Of a stretch of 64,000 nucleotides of DNA, positions 54,289 to 63,952 are shown one piece after another. Every line of letters starts with the position of its first letter. The first letter of the stretch is position 1. The position numbers and the translations under genes are program-made. The notes below the pieces were generated by a model, which ran no database searches, was not told the origin of the DNA, and saw only the letters and a list, made by a program, of their open reading frames with translations. Source of the DNA: Bergeyella sp. (GTDB taxonomy: Bacteria > Bacteroidota > Bacteroidia > Flavobacteriales > Weeksellaceae); contig SZYB01000001.1 of the NCBI GenBank assembly GCA_030263285.1, positions 248,001-312,000 on the forward strand. The letters run 5' to 3'.

Positions 54289-55914
54289 ATGAAAAGAGTA
54301 CATAGCTTATTCCTGATCGGGTCTTTCACTTTGTCGTGTTGTATTCTGTTTTTGTTAACGGGTTGTGGGAGAAATGGGATAAAGAAGGGGGGAGGAACCA
54401 AGAAATTTGTGAGTCAGACAGGGTGGAAGCCCAATGACCAGAAGGGCTGGTTCTTTGTAGGAAAAAAGAAAAAACCAAAAGGATGGCCCAATATGGTATA
54501 TATAGAAGGAGGTACTTTTACTATGGGTTTGGTAAAAGACGATGTAATGCACGACTGGAATAATACCCCCAGGAGAATGCAGGTAAATTCTTTCTTTATA
54601 GGTGAGGCGGAAACGACCAATTATGATTATCGATCTTATGTTACGTGGTTAAAGTACGTTTTTCCTCCTTCGGATCAGCAGTTTAAGGAGATCTACAATG
54701 GGGCACTTCCCGATACTTTGGTATGGGTAAATCAGCTGTCGAGAAATGACCTTTCTGAGACGTATTTTAGATCGCCACAGTTTGATTTTTATCCTGTAGT
54801 GGGGGTATCCTGGAAACAAGCAACAAAGTATTGTGAATGGCTTACAGACAGAGCAAACGAAAAAGCACTTATGGACAAAGGCATTATTTCGAAAGATCTG
54901 TACGCATCGGATACGAATAATAATGGATCATCATCTTTTACCCTGGATAAATATAAAGCGAATGATCCGGAAATGAAGTCTTATCTCAATGAGCAGAGAT
55001 TAAAACAAACAATAGGGATAAAATCTAATAATCAAAGGATTTTGGCGGCAAATAGAAACTCTACGTCAGGTGTGGTAGAAAAATTCAGACTTCCTACGGA
55101 GGTGGAATGGGAGTTTGCGGCTCTCGGTCTCGTAAAGGACAGAAACTATAATTTATACTTGGGTAGGAAACCCAAGATAGAAGAACTCAGAGGTAACAAA
55201 GGAAGAAATAGGGGGATGTTTCTTGAGAACTTCAAGTACGGTCGTGGAGACTACTCTGGGGTTGCAGGATGGAAAAATGATGGAGCGGCCATTACAGCAG
55301 ATGTAAAGCAATACCCTTCCAATGACGTAGGAGTATATGGTATGTATGGCAATGTTTCAGAATGGACAGCGGATATTTACAGGCCTATTATAGATGAAGA
55401 TGCTAATGATTTTAATTATTACCGAGGAAACATACCTCAAGAGGTTATAAAAAATGAGGATGGAACCTACAAAATGGTAGAGGGGACTCAGATGCTTTAT
55501 GATACGCTTGCAGATGGAAGGTTACTATACAGAGGTCTTCCCGGTCAATATGAGAGGAGAGACAAAGAAAATTATAAAAATTATCTGGATGGAGATTTTA
55601 TGTCTTCTTTGGAAGCAGGACACGGGAAGGGGGTGGACAGCAGCAATTCGTCTTTTAATATGTATAATTCGCCCAGAAAGAAGTTTTTTGTAGATGCAAA
55701 GGGAAGAGTGATCATGGAAAAAGACAAGGGCAAAAGAACCTCACAAATTTCAGACGAAATAAGAGTGGTAAAGGGCGGTTCATGGAAGGATACTGCCTAT
55801 TGGCTGGATCCAGGACAGAGAAGATTTAAGAATGAAAGCAAGGGATATGCGTGGATAGGTTTTCGTGTGGCACAGGATGCTAAGGGAAATACGGGAAAAA
55901 GATCTAGAAGATAG
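54289..55914 (+). CDS. gldJ: Gliding motility lipoprotein GldJ
   Basis: A 541-residue lipoprotein (lipobox LLTGC, Cys26) with a formylglycine-generating-enzyme-like (SUMF1) fold: MVYIEGGTFTMG near 69, GVSWKQATKYCEWLTDRA near 165, FRLPTEVEWEFAALG near 265, YGMYGNVSEWTADIY near 350 and the closing VVKGGSWKD ... WIGFRVAQD. GldJ is needed for gliding and stabilises the GldK/PorK ring of the type IX secretion system. It has no catalytic cysteines of true FGE. Confidence 0.93.
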   Translation: MKRVHSLFLIGSFTLSCCILFLLTGCGRNGIKKGGGTKKFVSQTGWKPNDQKGWFFVGKKKKPKGWPNMVYIEGGTFTMGLVKDDVMHDWNNTPRRMQVNSFFIGEAETTNYDYRSYVTWLKYVFPPSDQQFKEIYNGALPDTLVWVNQLSRNDLSETYFRSPQFDFYPVVGVSWKQATKYCEWLTDRANEKALMDKGIISKDLYASDTNNNGSSSFTLDKYKANDPEMKSYLNEQRLKQTIGIKSNNQRILAANRNSTSGVVEKFRLPTEVEWEFAALGLVKDRNYNLYLGRKPKIEELRGNKGRNRGMFLENFKYGRGDYSGVAGWKNDGAAITADVKQYPSNDVGVYGMYGNVSEWTADIYRPIIDEDANDFNYYRGNIPQEVIKNEDGTYKMVEGTQMLYDTLADGRLLYRGLPGQYERRDKENYKNYLDGDFMSSLEAGHGKGVDSSNSSFNMYNSPRKKFFVDAKGRVIMEKDKGKRTSQISDEIRVVKGGSWKDTAYWLDPGQRRFKNESKGYAWIGFRVAQDAKGNTGKRSRR

Positions 55915-55932
55915 TTTTTTATCGGAAAAAAC

Positions 55933-55968
55933 AAAATCCTTCTCGACACCATAGAAGGGTTTTTTATT
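55933..55968 (+). terminator. Terminator of gldJ
   Basis: AATCCTTCT pairs with AGAAGGGTT (one G-U pair) around a nine-base loop, followed by TTTTTATTTT, 19 bases after the gldJ stop. Confidence 0.8.
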
Positions 55969-55978
55969 TTTGCGGAGA

Positions 55979-57253
55979 ATGATTACTGTACGGGATTTTT
56001 ATGAAGAATTTAACACCTATTCTCAGGTGGTTATAGATAGCCGAAAAGTAAATAGTGGGGATATTTTTTTTGCTTTTTCGGGAGAAAATTACAATGCCGC
56101 CACGCGGGCAGAAGAAGCACTGGAAAAAGGGGCTATGGCGGTAATAGTAGAGGATAAAAGTTTTGAAAATAAGAGTAAAAATATATTTTATGTGAGCTCT
56201 ACTTTAGATTTTTTGCAGGGTATGGCTGCGGAGCATAGGAGACATATAAAAGTTCCTGTAATAGGTCTTACAGGAAGTAATGGAAAGACTACCACAAAGG
56301 AGTTAATTTCTGCGGTTCTTGCGAAGAAGTTCAGGGTGAGGCATACACAAGGGAATCTTAATAACCATATAGGGGTGCCCCTCACGGTTTTGTCCATAGA
56401 ATCCGCAGACGAGATTGCGGTAATAGAAATGGGAGCCAATCATTTGGGGGAGATTGGGCTTTTATGTAACATCTCCCAGCCAGATTTTGGGTATATTACC
56501 AATTTTGGTAAGGCGCATTTGGAAGGATTTGGCAGTATGGAGGGGGTAATTGAAGGCAAGTCTGAGATGTACCTCTATCTTATGAATTCCCAGAAATATG
56601 TGTGGGTAAACGATCAGGATGATATCCAGCAGGAAAAAACAAAAGGGTATAAAAAAAAAATAAGTTTTGGAAAAGAAAATTCGGACTATTTCTTTGAAAG
56701 TTTTTCATCGATTCATCGGATAGGAATTTCTTTGGAAGGTGGGGTACAGGCACTCTCCCGGCTTACGGGCGCTTATAATTTTGCTCATCTATCTATAGCT
56801 GCGGCAATGGGACTGTATTTTGGTATTGATAAAAAGAAGATCAAGGCCGCGATAGAAAATTATACTCCCACCAATATGCGCTCTCAAATTATCAGAAAGG
56901 AGAATAAGACAATACTCTTGGATACTTATAATGCAAACCCTAGTAGTATGGAGGCATCCCTTAAAAATTTTGCAGATTTTAGGGGGAGGAAAACGATTAT
57001 TTTGGGAGATATGTTGGAGCTGGGGATAGATTCAGAAAAAGAGCATAAGGCTATTTTTAAAATGGCGTCGAAAATGGGTTTTGATTCTATTATTACTGTT
57101 GGAGAACATTTTGGGAAGCTTAATAAATACAGGGCATTCGGTGGTACAGCTTCGCTTATAAATTACCTGAGGGAGAATCCAATAATATCAGAAAATGTCT
57201 TAATAAAAGGTTCCAGAGGAATTGCTTTAGAAGAAATAATAGACTTTGTTTAG
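55979..57253 (+). CDS. murF: UDP-MurNAc-tripeptide-D-alanyl-D-alanine ligase MurF
   Basis: A 424-residue Mur ligase adding D-Ala-D-Ala in peptidoglycan synthesis. VVIDSRKVNSGDIFFAFSGE near 20 is the UDP-binding domain start; the ATP loop is GLTGSNGKTTTKEL (near 94), NNHIGVPLTVL and IEMGANHLGEIG follow, and LDTYNANPSSMEASL lies in the C-terminal domain near 320. The ATG at 55979 is preferred over an in-frame TTG three codons upstream. Confidence 0.92.
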   Translation: MITVRDFYEEFNTYSQVVIDSRKVNSGDIFFAFSGENYNAATRAEEALEKGAMAVIVEDKSFENKSKNIFYVSSTLDFLQGMAAEHRRHIKVPVIGLTGSNGKTTTKELISAVLAKKFRVRHTQGNLNNHIGVPLTVLSIESADEIAVIEMGANHLGEIGLLCNISQPDFGYITNFGKAHLEGFGSMEGVIEGKSEMYLYLMNSQKYVWVNDQDDIQQEKTKGYKKKISFGKENSDYFFESFSSIHRIGISLEGGVQALSRLTGAYNFAHLSIAAAMGLYFGIDKKKIKAAIENYTPTNMRSQIIRKENKTILLDTYNANPSSMEASLKNFADFRGRKTIILGDMLELGIDSEKEHKAIFKMASKMGFDSIITVGEHFGKLNKYRAFGGTASLINYLRENPIISENVLIKGSRGIALEEIIDFV

Positions 57254-57270
57254 AATGTAACATTGATTTC

Positions 57271-57885
57271 TCAGAGTCCCGCTTTTTTTAAAACGAGCTG
57301 AATATTTTTGAAAGTATTAGGAAATATTTGGTTTCGTATTTCTTTTTTTGGGATCCATTTTGCCTCGGTAATTCCTTCTTCTGTTTGAGGCTTGGGAATT
57401 TGTGTTCCCTCGTATTTTAGGGAATACCAAAAGGTATTCTTTAGAATTTTTTTTCCGTTTTTTTCTGTGTAGACATGGTAAGTGTTTAGGAGAAAATTTT
57501 CCATGATCAGATTTCCCAAACCCGTTTCTTCTTCTATCTCTCTTAAGGCCGCTCTATCCGGAGTTTCGTTTTTTTCCAGTTTTCCTTTGGGGAGATCCCA
57601 TTTTTTTGACCGAAATATAAAAAGAATTTCTTTTTCTAAATTTTCCAGTACGCCTCCCGCAGCCTCTATATAGTGATAGACTTTCTTAAAATCTTTCCAT
57701 ATTTTGTTTTCATCACCGTACACATGTATTTTCTGAAATGAAGAACACTCCAGAAGTTTGACGGCATATTCTAGAGTATGAGTCTCTTCATACGGGAGAG
57801 TTTTATCCGTTTCCGCTCTTGGGAAATTTCCGATAGAGAGTTTTTTGTCATTTACAAAAACTTTATACATTTGCGAAGTGTTCAA
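57271..57885 (-). CDS. NUDIX hydrolase
   Basis: A 204-residue protein with an N-terminal region of about 70 residues and a NUDIX domain. The NUDIX box starts at GKLEKNETPDRAALRE and continues IEEETGL (residues about 101-123), with all Mg-binding glutamates. Such enzymes cleave nucleoside diphosphates linked to other groups; the substrate is unknown. It is convergent with murF and divergent from the SRPBCC gene, 27 bases away. Confidence 0.86.
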   Translation of the reverse strand: MNTSQMYKVFVNDKKLSIGNFPRAETDKTLPYEETHTLEYAVKLLECSSFQKIHVYGDENKIWKDFKKVYHYIEAAGGVLENLEKEILFIFRSKKWDLPKGKLEKNETPDRAALREIEEETGLGNLIMENFLLNTYHVYTEKNGKKILKNTFWYSLKYEGTQIPKPQTEEGITEAKWIPKKEIRNQIFPNTFKNIQLVLKKAGL

Positions 57886-57912
57886 GAAATTAATATCGGC
57901 TAAAATATAAAA

Positions 57913-58302
57913 ATGAATCTAGAAGGACGGAAAATAATAGTAAATAAATCTTTGGCCGGTCTCAAAGCCATGTTGCAGCATCCCGAAGGATATAGAGATA
58001 TCATGCCGGAGGGACTGCGTAAATTCGAACCATTGAGAAATGGTTTTAGGTTTTCGCTTAGAGGAATGCCGGAGATAGCACTTAACATAAACGAGGTAAC
58101 AGACAAGGAGGTGGTATTGAGTTCCGGAGACTCAAATCTTGATTTTTCTCTGAAGGGTGAAATGAATCCTCTCAGCGAAACACAAACCGAGATACAGTTA
58201 TTCTTCAAGGGAAAGTTTAATCCCTTTATCAAAATGATGGTAGAAAAACCTCTCCAAAATTTTATTAATACTCTTACAGACAATATAGAGAAAAGTATCT
58301 AG
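57913..58302 (+). CDS. SRPBCC-fold protein
   Basis: A 129-residue protein fitting the START/SRPBCC lipid- or ligand-binding fold: alternating beta strands (GFRFSLRGMPEIALNINEV, TEIQLFFKGKFNPFIKMM) and a long C-terminal helix (KPLQNFINTLTDNIEKSI). In relatives a gene of this type sits beside a NUDIX gene and pyrE; pyrE is not present here. No function is established. Confidence 0.68.
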   Translation: MNLEGRKIIVNKSLAGLKAMLQHPEGYRDIMPEGLRKFEPLRNGFRFSLRGMPEIALNINEVTDKEVVLSSGDSNLDFSLKGEMNPLSETQTEIQLFFKGKFNPFIKMMVEKPLQNFINTLTDNIEKSI

Positions 58303-59017
58303 CTTCTAGTAGACCAAGATAGCGGAGATATAACTCTGGATGGAGGAAATCTCTCTCCAGCAGTTTTTTCCGTAAAAAATAGTTTATTCCCAGGATATGT
58401 TACAGTACAGCAAGAGGCTATAAGTAGTGAAGTGATAAAAGGTTTATCTAATACACCTTTTATGATATGATAGTACGGAGAACACTGATCCGCCTATCAA
58501 AAGAAAATACTGGAGTATTTTGTCAAGACCAACAAAAATAAAGTAAAAGAATTGAGTAATATACTAAGACTTTTTATTTAGCTTTTCATAGAAAAAAAGG
58601 TAATTGATTATAACAGTATACATTACCAGAGGAGCCAAAATAACTTCTGGAAGAGAATAAGGCGCGATTTGCATAAAACCATGAAAAGTTCAAAACAACT
58701 AAATTTACTTTCCAAAAAAGTTTTATTCTGGTAAAAAACAGGATAAGTATTGTGCTTAGAATGGCGATTATTTTTGAAGAGATAAAATAGTCATCTAGTA
58801 AAAAATTAAAAATTCTAAGAGGTGAAGGACACAGAATAGGAAACTGGGCATTTTATTACAACAAATCATACATAGCGGAAAAAATCTGGAGACGTTTTTC
58901 ACTTATACTAAGCCATAAAATAATATCGCAAACAAGCTATGTATAGATGTAATAATCTTTTTATACGGAGTGTGCATAAATACGATAATTTGTCCATATT
59001 GAAAAAAGTGACAAAAA
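58303..59017. other. Decayed intergenic tract
   Basis: About 715 bases without an intact gene. A plus-strand frame just after the SRPBCC gene reads VDQDSGDITLDGGNLSPAVF and GLSNTPFMI before a stop, and shortly after KKILEYFVKTNKNKVKELSN looks like a winged-helix fragment. Nothing else could be assigned. Confidence 0.4.
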
Positions 59018-59965
59018 CTAGCCTGTCAAAATTTTTATTTTTTCGGTAAGTTTTGGGACTATTTTTAGGGCATCTCCCACCACTCCATAATCTGCAGATT
59101 TAAAAAAAGGAGCTTCAGGATCTGTGTTGATGACTAGTATGGTTCTGGAAGAGTTTACTCCTGCGAGATGTTGTATGGCACCAGAGATTCCCACGGCGAT
59201 ATACAGTTTTGGTGCAATAGTTTTTCCGGTTTGCCCCACGTGTTCAGCATGGGGTCTCCAGCCCATATCGGACACGGGCTTACTGCATGCTGTAGCCGCC
59301 CCTAATACTTCTGCTAGATTTTCTATGATACCCCAGTTTTCGGGCCCTTTTAATCCTCTTCCCCCAGAGACTACCACTTCTGCCTCTTTTAAATTAATTT
59401 TTCCGGAGGTTTTTTCTGTATAGAGCACCTCTACACCATGGGGAGGAGTAGAGGGCATTTTTATCTCTTCGCTACCCGGTACTTTGTTCTCCACAACGTC
59501 GGTAACTTTTTGACTCAAGGTGAGCACAATTCCGGCATTTTCTGTTTTTGCGACCGCATAGCCTTTGCCAGAAAAAACATGTCTTTTTACTGTAAAGGGA
59601 GAGAAGGTACTGGGTTCTTCTACTGCTCCCGTAATAAGAGCATAAGATTTTAGGATAGAGAGCATGGACGCTACGGAGGCAGAGTTAATGGTGTTGGGAA
59701 ATATTATAACAGGGTCGGAAGTGTACTCCTCTATGGCCTTGGCATAAGATTGTGCATTAAAAATTTTCAAATTTTCATCCTTTATGTGAAAAACTTTATT
59801 TATTCCGTAATTATAAAGAACTTCCGTATTCTCATCGGGATTCAAAGTGACGGCATTAAGTGGTTCTCCCAATGTATTGGCCACTTTTCTGGCATAGGAA
59901 ACGGCTTCTAGTGTGGGTTTTTTATAAACTCCCTCTGTACATTCTGCATATACGGTTATAGGCAT
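59018..59965 (-). CDS. etfA: Electron transfer flavoprotein alpha subunit
   Basis: A 315-residue FAD-binding subunit. The C-terminal FAD domain reads VVSGGRGLKGPENWGIIENL (near 189), then GATACSKPVSDMGW, VGQTGKTIAPKLYIAVGISG and AIQHLAGVNSSRTILVINTD, all as in ETF-alpha. With EtfB it carries electrons from acyl-CoA dehydrogenases to the quinone pool. It follows etfB after 31 bases. Confidence 0.95.
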   Translation of the reverse strand: MPITVYAECTEGVYKKPTLEAVSYARKVANTLGEPLNAVTLNPDENTEVLYNYGINKVFHIKDENLKIFNAQSYAKAIEEYTSDPVIIFPNTINSASVASMLSILKSYALITGAVEEPSTFSPFTVKRHVFSGKGYAVAKTENAGIVLTLSQKVTDVVENKVPGSEEIKMPSTPPHGVEVLYTEKTSGKINLKEAEVVVSGGRGLKGPENWGIIENLAEVLGAATACSKPVSDMGWRPHAEHVGQTGKTIAPKLYIAVGISGAIQHLAGVNSSRTILVINTDPEAPFFKSADYGVVGDALKIVPKLTEKIKILTG

Positions 59966-59996
59966 GATATTTTATTTTTTGGTGGAACAAATGAGG

Positions 59997-60743
59997 TTAA
60001 ATTACTTTTGCTTCCTCTCTCAGTATTTTAACAAGTTCATCGAGCCTATCTTCCTCAATAAGCTTCACGGAAGATCTGGGAGGTACAGATTCGAAGGAAC
60101 CGTAGTGTACCGGTGTATCAACAGTTTTTCCTTGTATCACCTCCAGAGGCTTGGTTCTGGAAGACATGATACCCCTCATGTTTGGGATGATTAGCTCGCT
60201 TTCTTCTACCAGCCCTTTTTGTCCGGCAATAACAAGGGGGAGAGCGGCGGAAATGGTCTCTTTTCCTCCTTCTATTTCTCTCACGATTATAGCCTTACCT
60301 TCCTCTAACTTCAGTCCCACAGAGGCATTAATGAACATATTGCCCAAAAGCTGAGCGAGCATTCCGGGAACAGACCCTCCATTATAATCTATAGATTCTC
60401 TTCCACACAGAATAAGATCGTAGTTTTTATCCTGTATTACAGAATGGATTTGTTTTGCTGTGGCATAGCTGTCTTTGGGTTCATAATTTATTCTTAAGCC
60501 TTCATCTGCTCCCATCGCAAGTGCTTTACGTATTACAGACTCTGTTTCTTCTGTCCCGACTGTAAGCACAGTCACCTTGGCACCTAAATTCTCTCGCAGT
60601 TGCACAGCTTTTGAGAGTGTAAACTCGTCATAGGGATTAATCACCCACTGGATTCCTGTTTTTTCAAATGAAGAACGATCTTGGGTAAAAGTGATTTTTG
60701 AGGTAGTATCGGGTACGCAGCTTATACATACGAGGATATTCAT
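59997..60743 (-). CDS. etfB: Electron transfer flavoprotein beta subunit
   Basis: A 248-residue AMP-binding ETF subunit. MNILVCISCVPDTTSKITF, WVINPYDEFTLSKAVQLRE, LAMGADEGLRI, ILCGRESIDYNGGSVPGMLA and REIEGGKETI are the family landmarks. It is the first gene of the etfBA operon. Confidence 0.95.
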   Translation of the reverse strand: MNILVCISCVPDTTSKITFTQDRSSFEKTGIQWVINPYDEFTLSKAVQLRENLGAKVTVLTVGTEETESVIRKALAMGADEGLRINYEPKDSYATAKQIHSVIQDKNYDLILCGRESIDYNGGSVPGMLAQLLGNMFINASVGLKLEEGKAIIVREIEGGKETISAALPLVIAGQKGLVEESELIIPNMRGIMSSRTKPLEVIQGKTVDTPVHYGSFESVPPRSSVKLIEEDRLDELVKILREEAKVI

Positions 60744-60930
60744 TATATTGGATTTATAAGGTCTGAAGGTAGTATAAATTATCGCATATGCATAATAATG
60801 AGATAAAAAAATATTATGAGAAGCATATGTTTTTAACTTTTTGTGAGAGAGAGGAGTAGCATATATTCAAAATAAAAAGGCTGTTTTTTGATGAATTTTC
60901 TCTATGCCGAACTTATAAAATTAATTCCGA

Positions 60931-61315
60931 ATGAATTATCATACACGTACATGGATAAGGCTGGAAGATCTCAACCCTAGTCATTCACTTTTCGGTGGGA
61001 GACTTGTAGTGGATAGATGAAGAAGCAGGTCTCTATACCATCATACAGCTGCAAAACCCAAGGGTGGTCACAAAGTATATATCGGAGATTAATTTTGTAA
61101 GTTGGGCTAAGCAGAGAGACATACATAGAAATAGGGATTGAAGTTTTATCATTTGGGGTGATTCCGTTACCCTCAGGTGCGAGATGAGGAATAAAATGAT
61201 ACATCCGACTATCATCGAGATAGAAAAGATGGTGTTTGTGGTATTGGATGAGAATGGAGTGCCATGTAGGCATGGAAAAACGCCTATAGAATTTGTAAAA
61301 AACAGATTGGCATAG
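60931..61315 (+). pseudogene. Frameshifted acyl-CoA thioesterase (hotdog fold)
   Basis: Segments in three frames reassemble a hotdog thioesterase: MNYHTRTWIRLEDLNPSHSL then FGGRL, WIDEEAGLYTIIQLQNPRVV, TKYISEINFV, IEIGIEVLSFG, SVTLRCEMRNKM, MVFVVLDENGVPCRHGKTPI and EFVKNRLA followed by TAG at 61313-61315. At least three frameshifts and a stop within FGGRL disable it. The intact enzyme would hydrolyse acyl-CoA; its neighbours etfBA point to fatty-acid metabolism. Confidence 0.87.
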
Positions 61316-61351
61316 TTTTTCGGGGAGTAGGGTGATAAAAAGAGAATCCAG

Positions 61352-63910
61352 ATGAAAAGAGAATACATATTACGGGGAATGAGTTGTCTCGGATGCAAGA
61401 AAAAAATATCTGAGGGGCTTTCTGAGTTTGGGCAGATCAGGGATTTTAGTATAGATTTTGAGCATTCTACGATAGAGATAGAGGAGGGGGAGAGTTTCAA
61501 CTTAGAGAAACTCAACGAAATCCTAAAGCGTTTGGGTGATTATGAAATTCTCCCTGTGGGTTTTGCTTCTGTCCGGCAGCCGGCTTATCAGGAACATGCA
61601 ATCTCTCCCAGTTCGGTGTATTATTGTCCTATGCAGTGCGAAGGAGATAAAGTGTATTTTGACTCCGGTCTCAGATGTCCGGTGTGCAAGATGTACCTCG
61701 TTCCCATAGAGAATAAAAAAAAATCTCGTGATTTTATTACTCCAACGACCACAGAAAAAGAGCCTAAAAATAAAAATGAGGCAGGCCGATACTATTGCCC
61801 CATGTTTTGTGAGGGGAACAAAACCTATGAAAAAAATATAGGTTGTCCTGTTTGTGGGATGGATCTGGTAAAAATAACCTCCGAGAAACATTCCAGAGAG
61901 GGGGGGGAAGGAACCTATAAAATACTAAAGAGAAAATTTTACTGGGCACTGGCTTTTGCAATTCCTGTTTTTACTCTCTCTATGGGAGCTATGCTTTTTC
62001 ATTTTCACCTTTTGCAAAGTGTACAGAGAGGTCTGGAGTTTCTTCTTACCCTGCCCGTTTTTTTCTATAGTGGGGGCTTTATACTAAAACGAGGTTATCG
62101 TTCATTCAGAACCTTAAACCTCAATATGTTTTCCCTTATTTTTTTGGGAGTAGGAGTGGCTTTTGTCTTTAGTACAGGGGTTCTTGTTTTTTCGGAGTAT
62201 ATACCGAACAGATTGTATTCTTCCGGATATCTTCCGGTGTATTTTGAATCGGTAGTGGCGATTATTACTCTGGTAATTTTTGGGCAGATGTTGGAAGCCA
62301 AAGCGCACGAAAAAACAAACAAAGCAGTAGAGAAATTAATGAATTTGGCTCCGGAGACGGCCCATAAAATAACCGGTAACAAAGAGACAGAAGTAAAGAT
62401 ATCTGAGATAAAGGTGGGCGATACATTAAGGATAAGACCCGGAGACAAAATACCTGCAGACGGAAAAATCACGGAGGGTCAGTCTACCGTAGATGAAAGT
62501 ATGATGACGGGAGAGCATTTGCCTGTAGATAAGAAGAAAAATGATTCGGTAAAAGCGGGAACTCTTAATTTGGAAGGCACTTTTATTATGCTGGTGGAGA
62601 CCGTGGGAGAAGAAACCCTTTTGGCAAGAGTGATAAAAATGGTAAATGAAGCCAGTAGAAGTAAGGCGCCGATACAAAATTTGGCAGATAAAGTTTCAAA
62701 GATATTTGTTCCTATCGTTATACTTATTTCTGTACTCACATTTTTGGGCTGGCTCTTTTGGGGTAAAGAGAACGTATGGGCTCTTGCCCTCATGAACGCG
62801 GTCTCTGTACTTATCATTGCTTGTCCCTGCGCTTTAGGTTTAGCCACGCCTATGAGTCTTATGGTGGGACTGGGCAAAGGTGCAGAACATGGGATTCTCA
62901 TAAAAAACGCTTCGGCATTAGAACAGATGAATCGGTTGGACGTGCTTTTTACGGATAAAACGGGTACCCTTACCGTGGGGAGACCAAAGATAAAAAGTAT
63001 AAAGACAATCGGAAACTTTACCGTAAAAGAGATGTTAGAGATTGCGGTAGCCTTGAGCAAAAACTCCACTCATCCGCTTTCCATAGCGGTTAGAGATTAT
63101 GCCATCGGGGAGAGAATAAATGATTCAAACATTGAGGATTTTAAGAACAGCATAGGACAAGGCCTGGTAGGCAAAATAAACGGAGAAGAGGTATTTATGG
63201 GGAACGAGAGGCTACTCGCTTCCATGGGTATTTCTCTTCCCAAGAAGGATATGGAAGAAATTATCAGAAATGATAAGAAAATGGGCGATACGGTATCTTA
63301 TATCGGAAGATCGAAGAAGGTTTTGGGAATCCTGAGTTTTTCTGACGAGATAAAATCGTTTGCAAAAAAGTCAATAGACTATCTTAGGAGGAATAAGGTA
63401 AAGGTAGTCATGCTCACGGGAGATACGGAAGCCTCTGCAAAGAGAGTGGCCGGCGAGCTGGGCATCAGAGAGTACAGAGCACAATGTCTGCCCGAAGATA
63501 AGATACAAGAAATAAGTAAATACCAGAAAAACGGAAAAATCGTGGCAATGGCTGGAGACGGGATTAATGATGCTCCGGCGCTTACGAAGGCAGATATTGG
63601 GATCGCTATGGGTACAGGAAGCGACATTGCAATAGAAAGTGCAGAAATAACTCTCCTTAAAGGGGATATTACGGGAGTCGTAAAGGCAAAAATTTTAAGT
63701 AAAAAGTTATTAACAAACATAAAGCAGAATTTATATTTTGCTTTTTTGTATAATGTTCTAGGAATTCCGATTGCAGCAGGACTCTTATATCCTCTATTCG
63801 GTATTTTATTGAGTCCAGAGATGGCTGCTGTAGCCATGAGTTTAAGCTCGGTTTCTGTGATTATCAATGCACTAAGGCTCAGGAAAACAGAACTTTACAT
63901 TGACTCGTAA
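61352..63910 (+). CDS. Heavy-metal (copper-type) P-type ATPase
   Basis: An 852-residue P1B ATPase. An N-terminal heavy-metal-associated domain has GMSCLGC (residues 9-15). Two cysteine-rich metal-binding repeats follow, YYCPMQCEGDKVYF with CPVCKMYL (near 90-117) and YYCPMFCEGNKTYE with CPVCGMDL (near 145-172). Then come eight helices with the ion site ACPCALGLATP (near 490), phosphorylation site DKTGTLT (near 535), THPLS and the hinge MAGDGINDAPAL. CPC together with these features indicates Cu(I) export. Such genes often sit with efflux pumps, but none is in the window. Confidence 0.92.
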   Translation: MKREYILRGMSCLGCKKKISEGLSEFGQIRDFSIDFEHSTIEIEEGESFNLEKLNEILKRLGDYEILPVGFASVRQPAYQEHAISPSSVYYCPMQCEGDKVYFDSGLRCPVCKMYLVPIENKKKSRDFITPTTTEKEPKNKNEAGRYYCPMFCEGNKTYEKNIGCPVCGMDLVKITSEKHSREGGEGTYKILKRKFYWALAFAIPVFTLSMGAMLFHFHLLQSVQRGLEFLLTLPVFFYSGGFILKRGYRSFRTLNLNMFSLIFLGVGVAFVFSTGVLVFSEYIPNRLYSSGYLPVYFESVVAIITLVIFGQMLEAKAHEKTNKAVEKLMNLAPETAHKITGNKETEVKISEIKVGDTLRIRPGDKIPADGKITEGQSTVDESMMTGEHLPVDKKKNDSVKAGTLNLEGTFIMLVETVGEETLLARVIKMVNEASRSKAPIQNLADKVSKIFVPIVILISVLTFLGWLFWGKENVWALALMNAVSVLIIACPCALGLATPMSLMVGLGKGAEHGILIKNASALEQMNRLDVLFTDKTGTLTVGRPKIKSIKTIGNFTVKEMLEIAVALSKNSTHPLSIAVRDYAIGERINDSNIEDFKNSIGQGLVGKINGEEVFMGNERLLASMGISLPKKDMEEIIRNDKKMGDTVSYIGRSKKVLGILSFSDEIKSFAKKSIDYLRRNKVKVVMLTGDTEASAKRVAGELGIREYRAQCLPEDKIQEISKYQKNGKIVAMAGDGINDAPALTKADIGIAMGTGSDIAIESAEITLLKGDITGVVKAKILSKKLLTNIKQNLYFAFLYNVLGIPIAAGLLYPLFGILLSPEMAAVAMSLSSVSVIINALRLRKTELYIDS

Positions 63911-63952
63911 AGATAAAAACAGGAAAGCAGAGTAGAAAAAAATTATAGATTT

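Noticed and set aside
55970..55978. TTG start for murF
   Set aside because: The ATG nine bases downstream fits the family start better.
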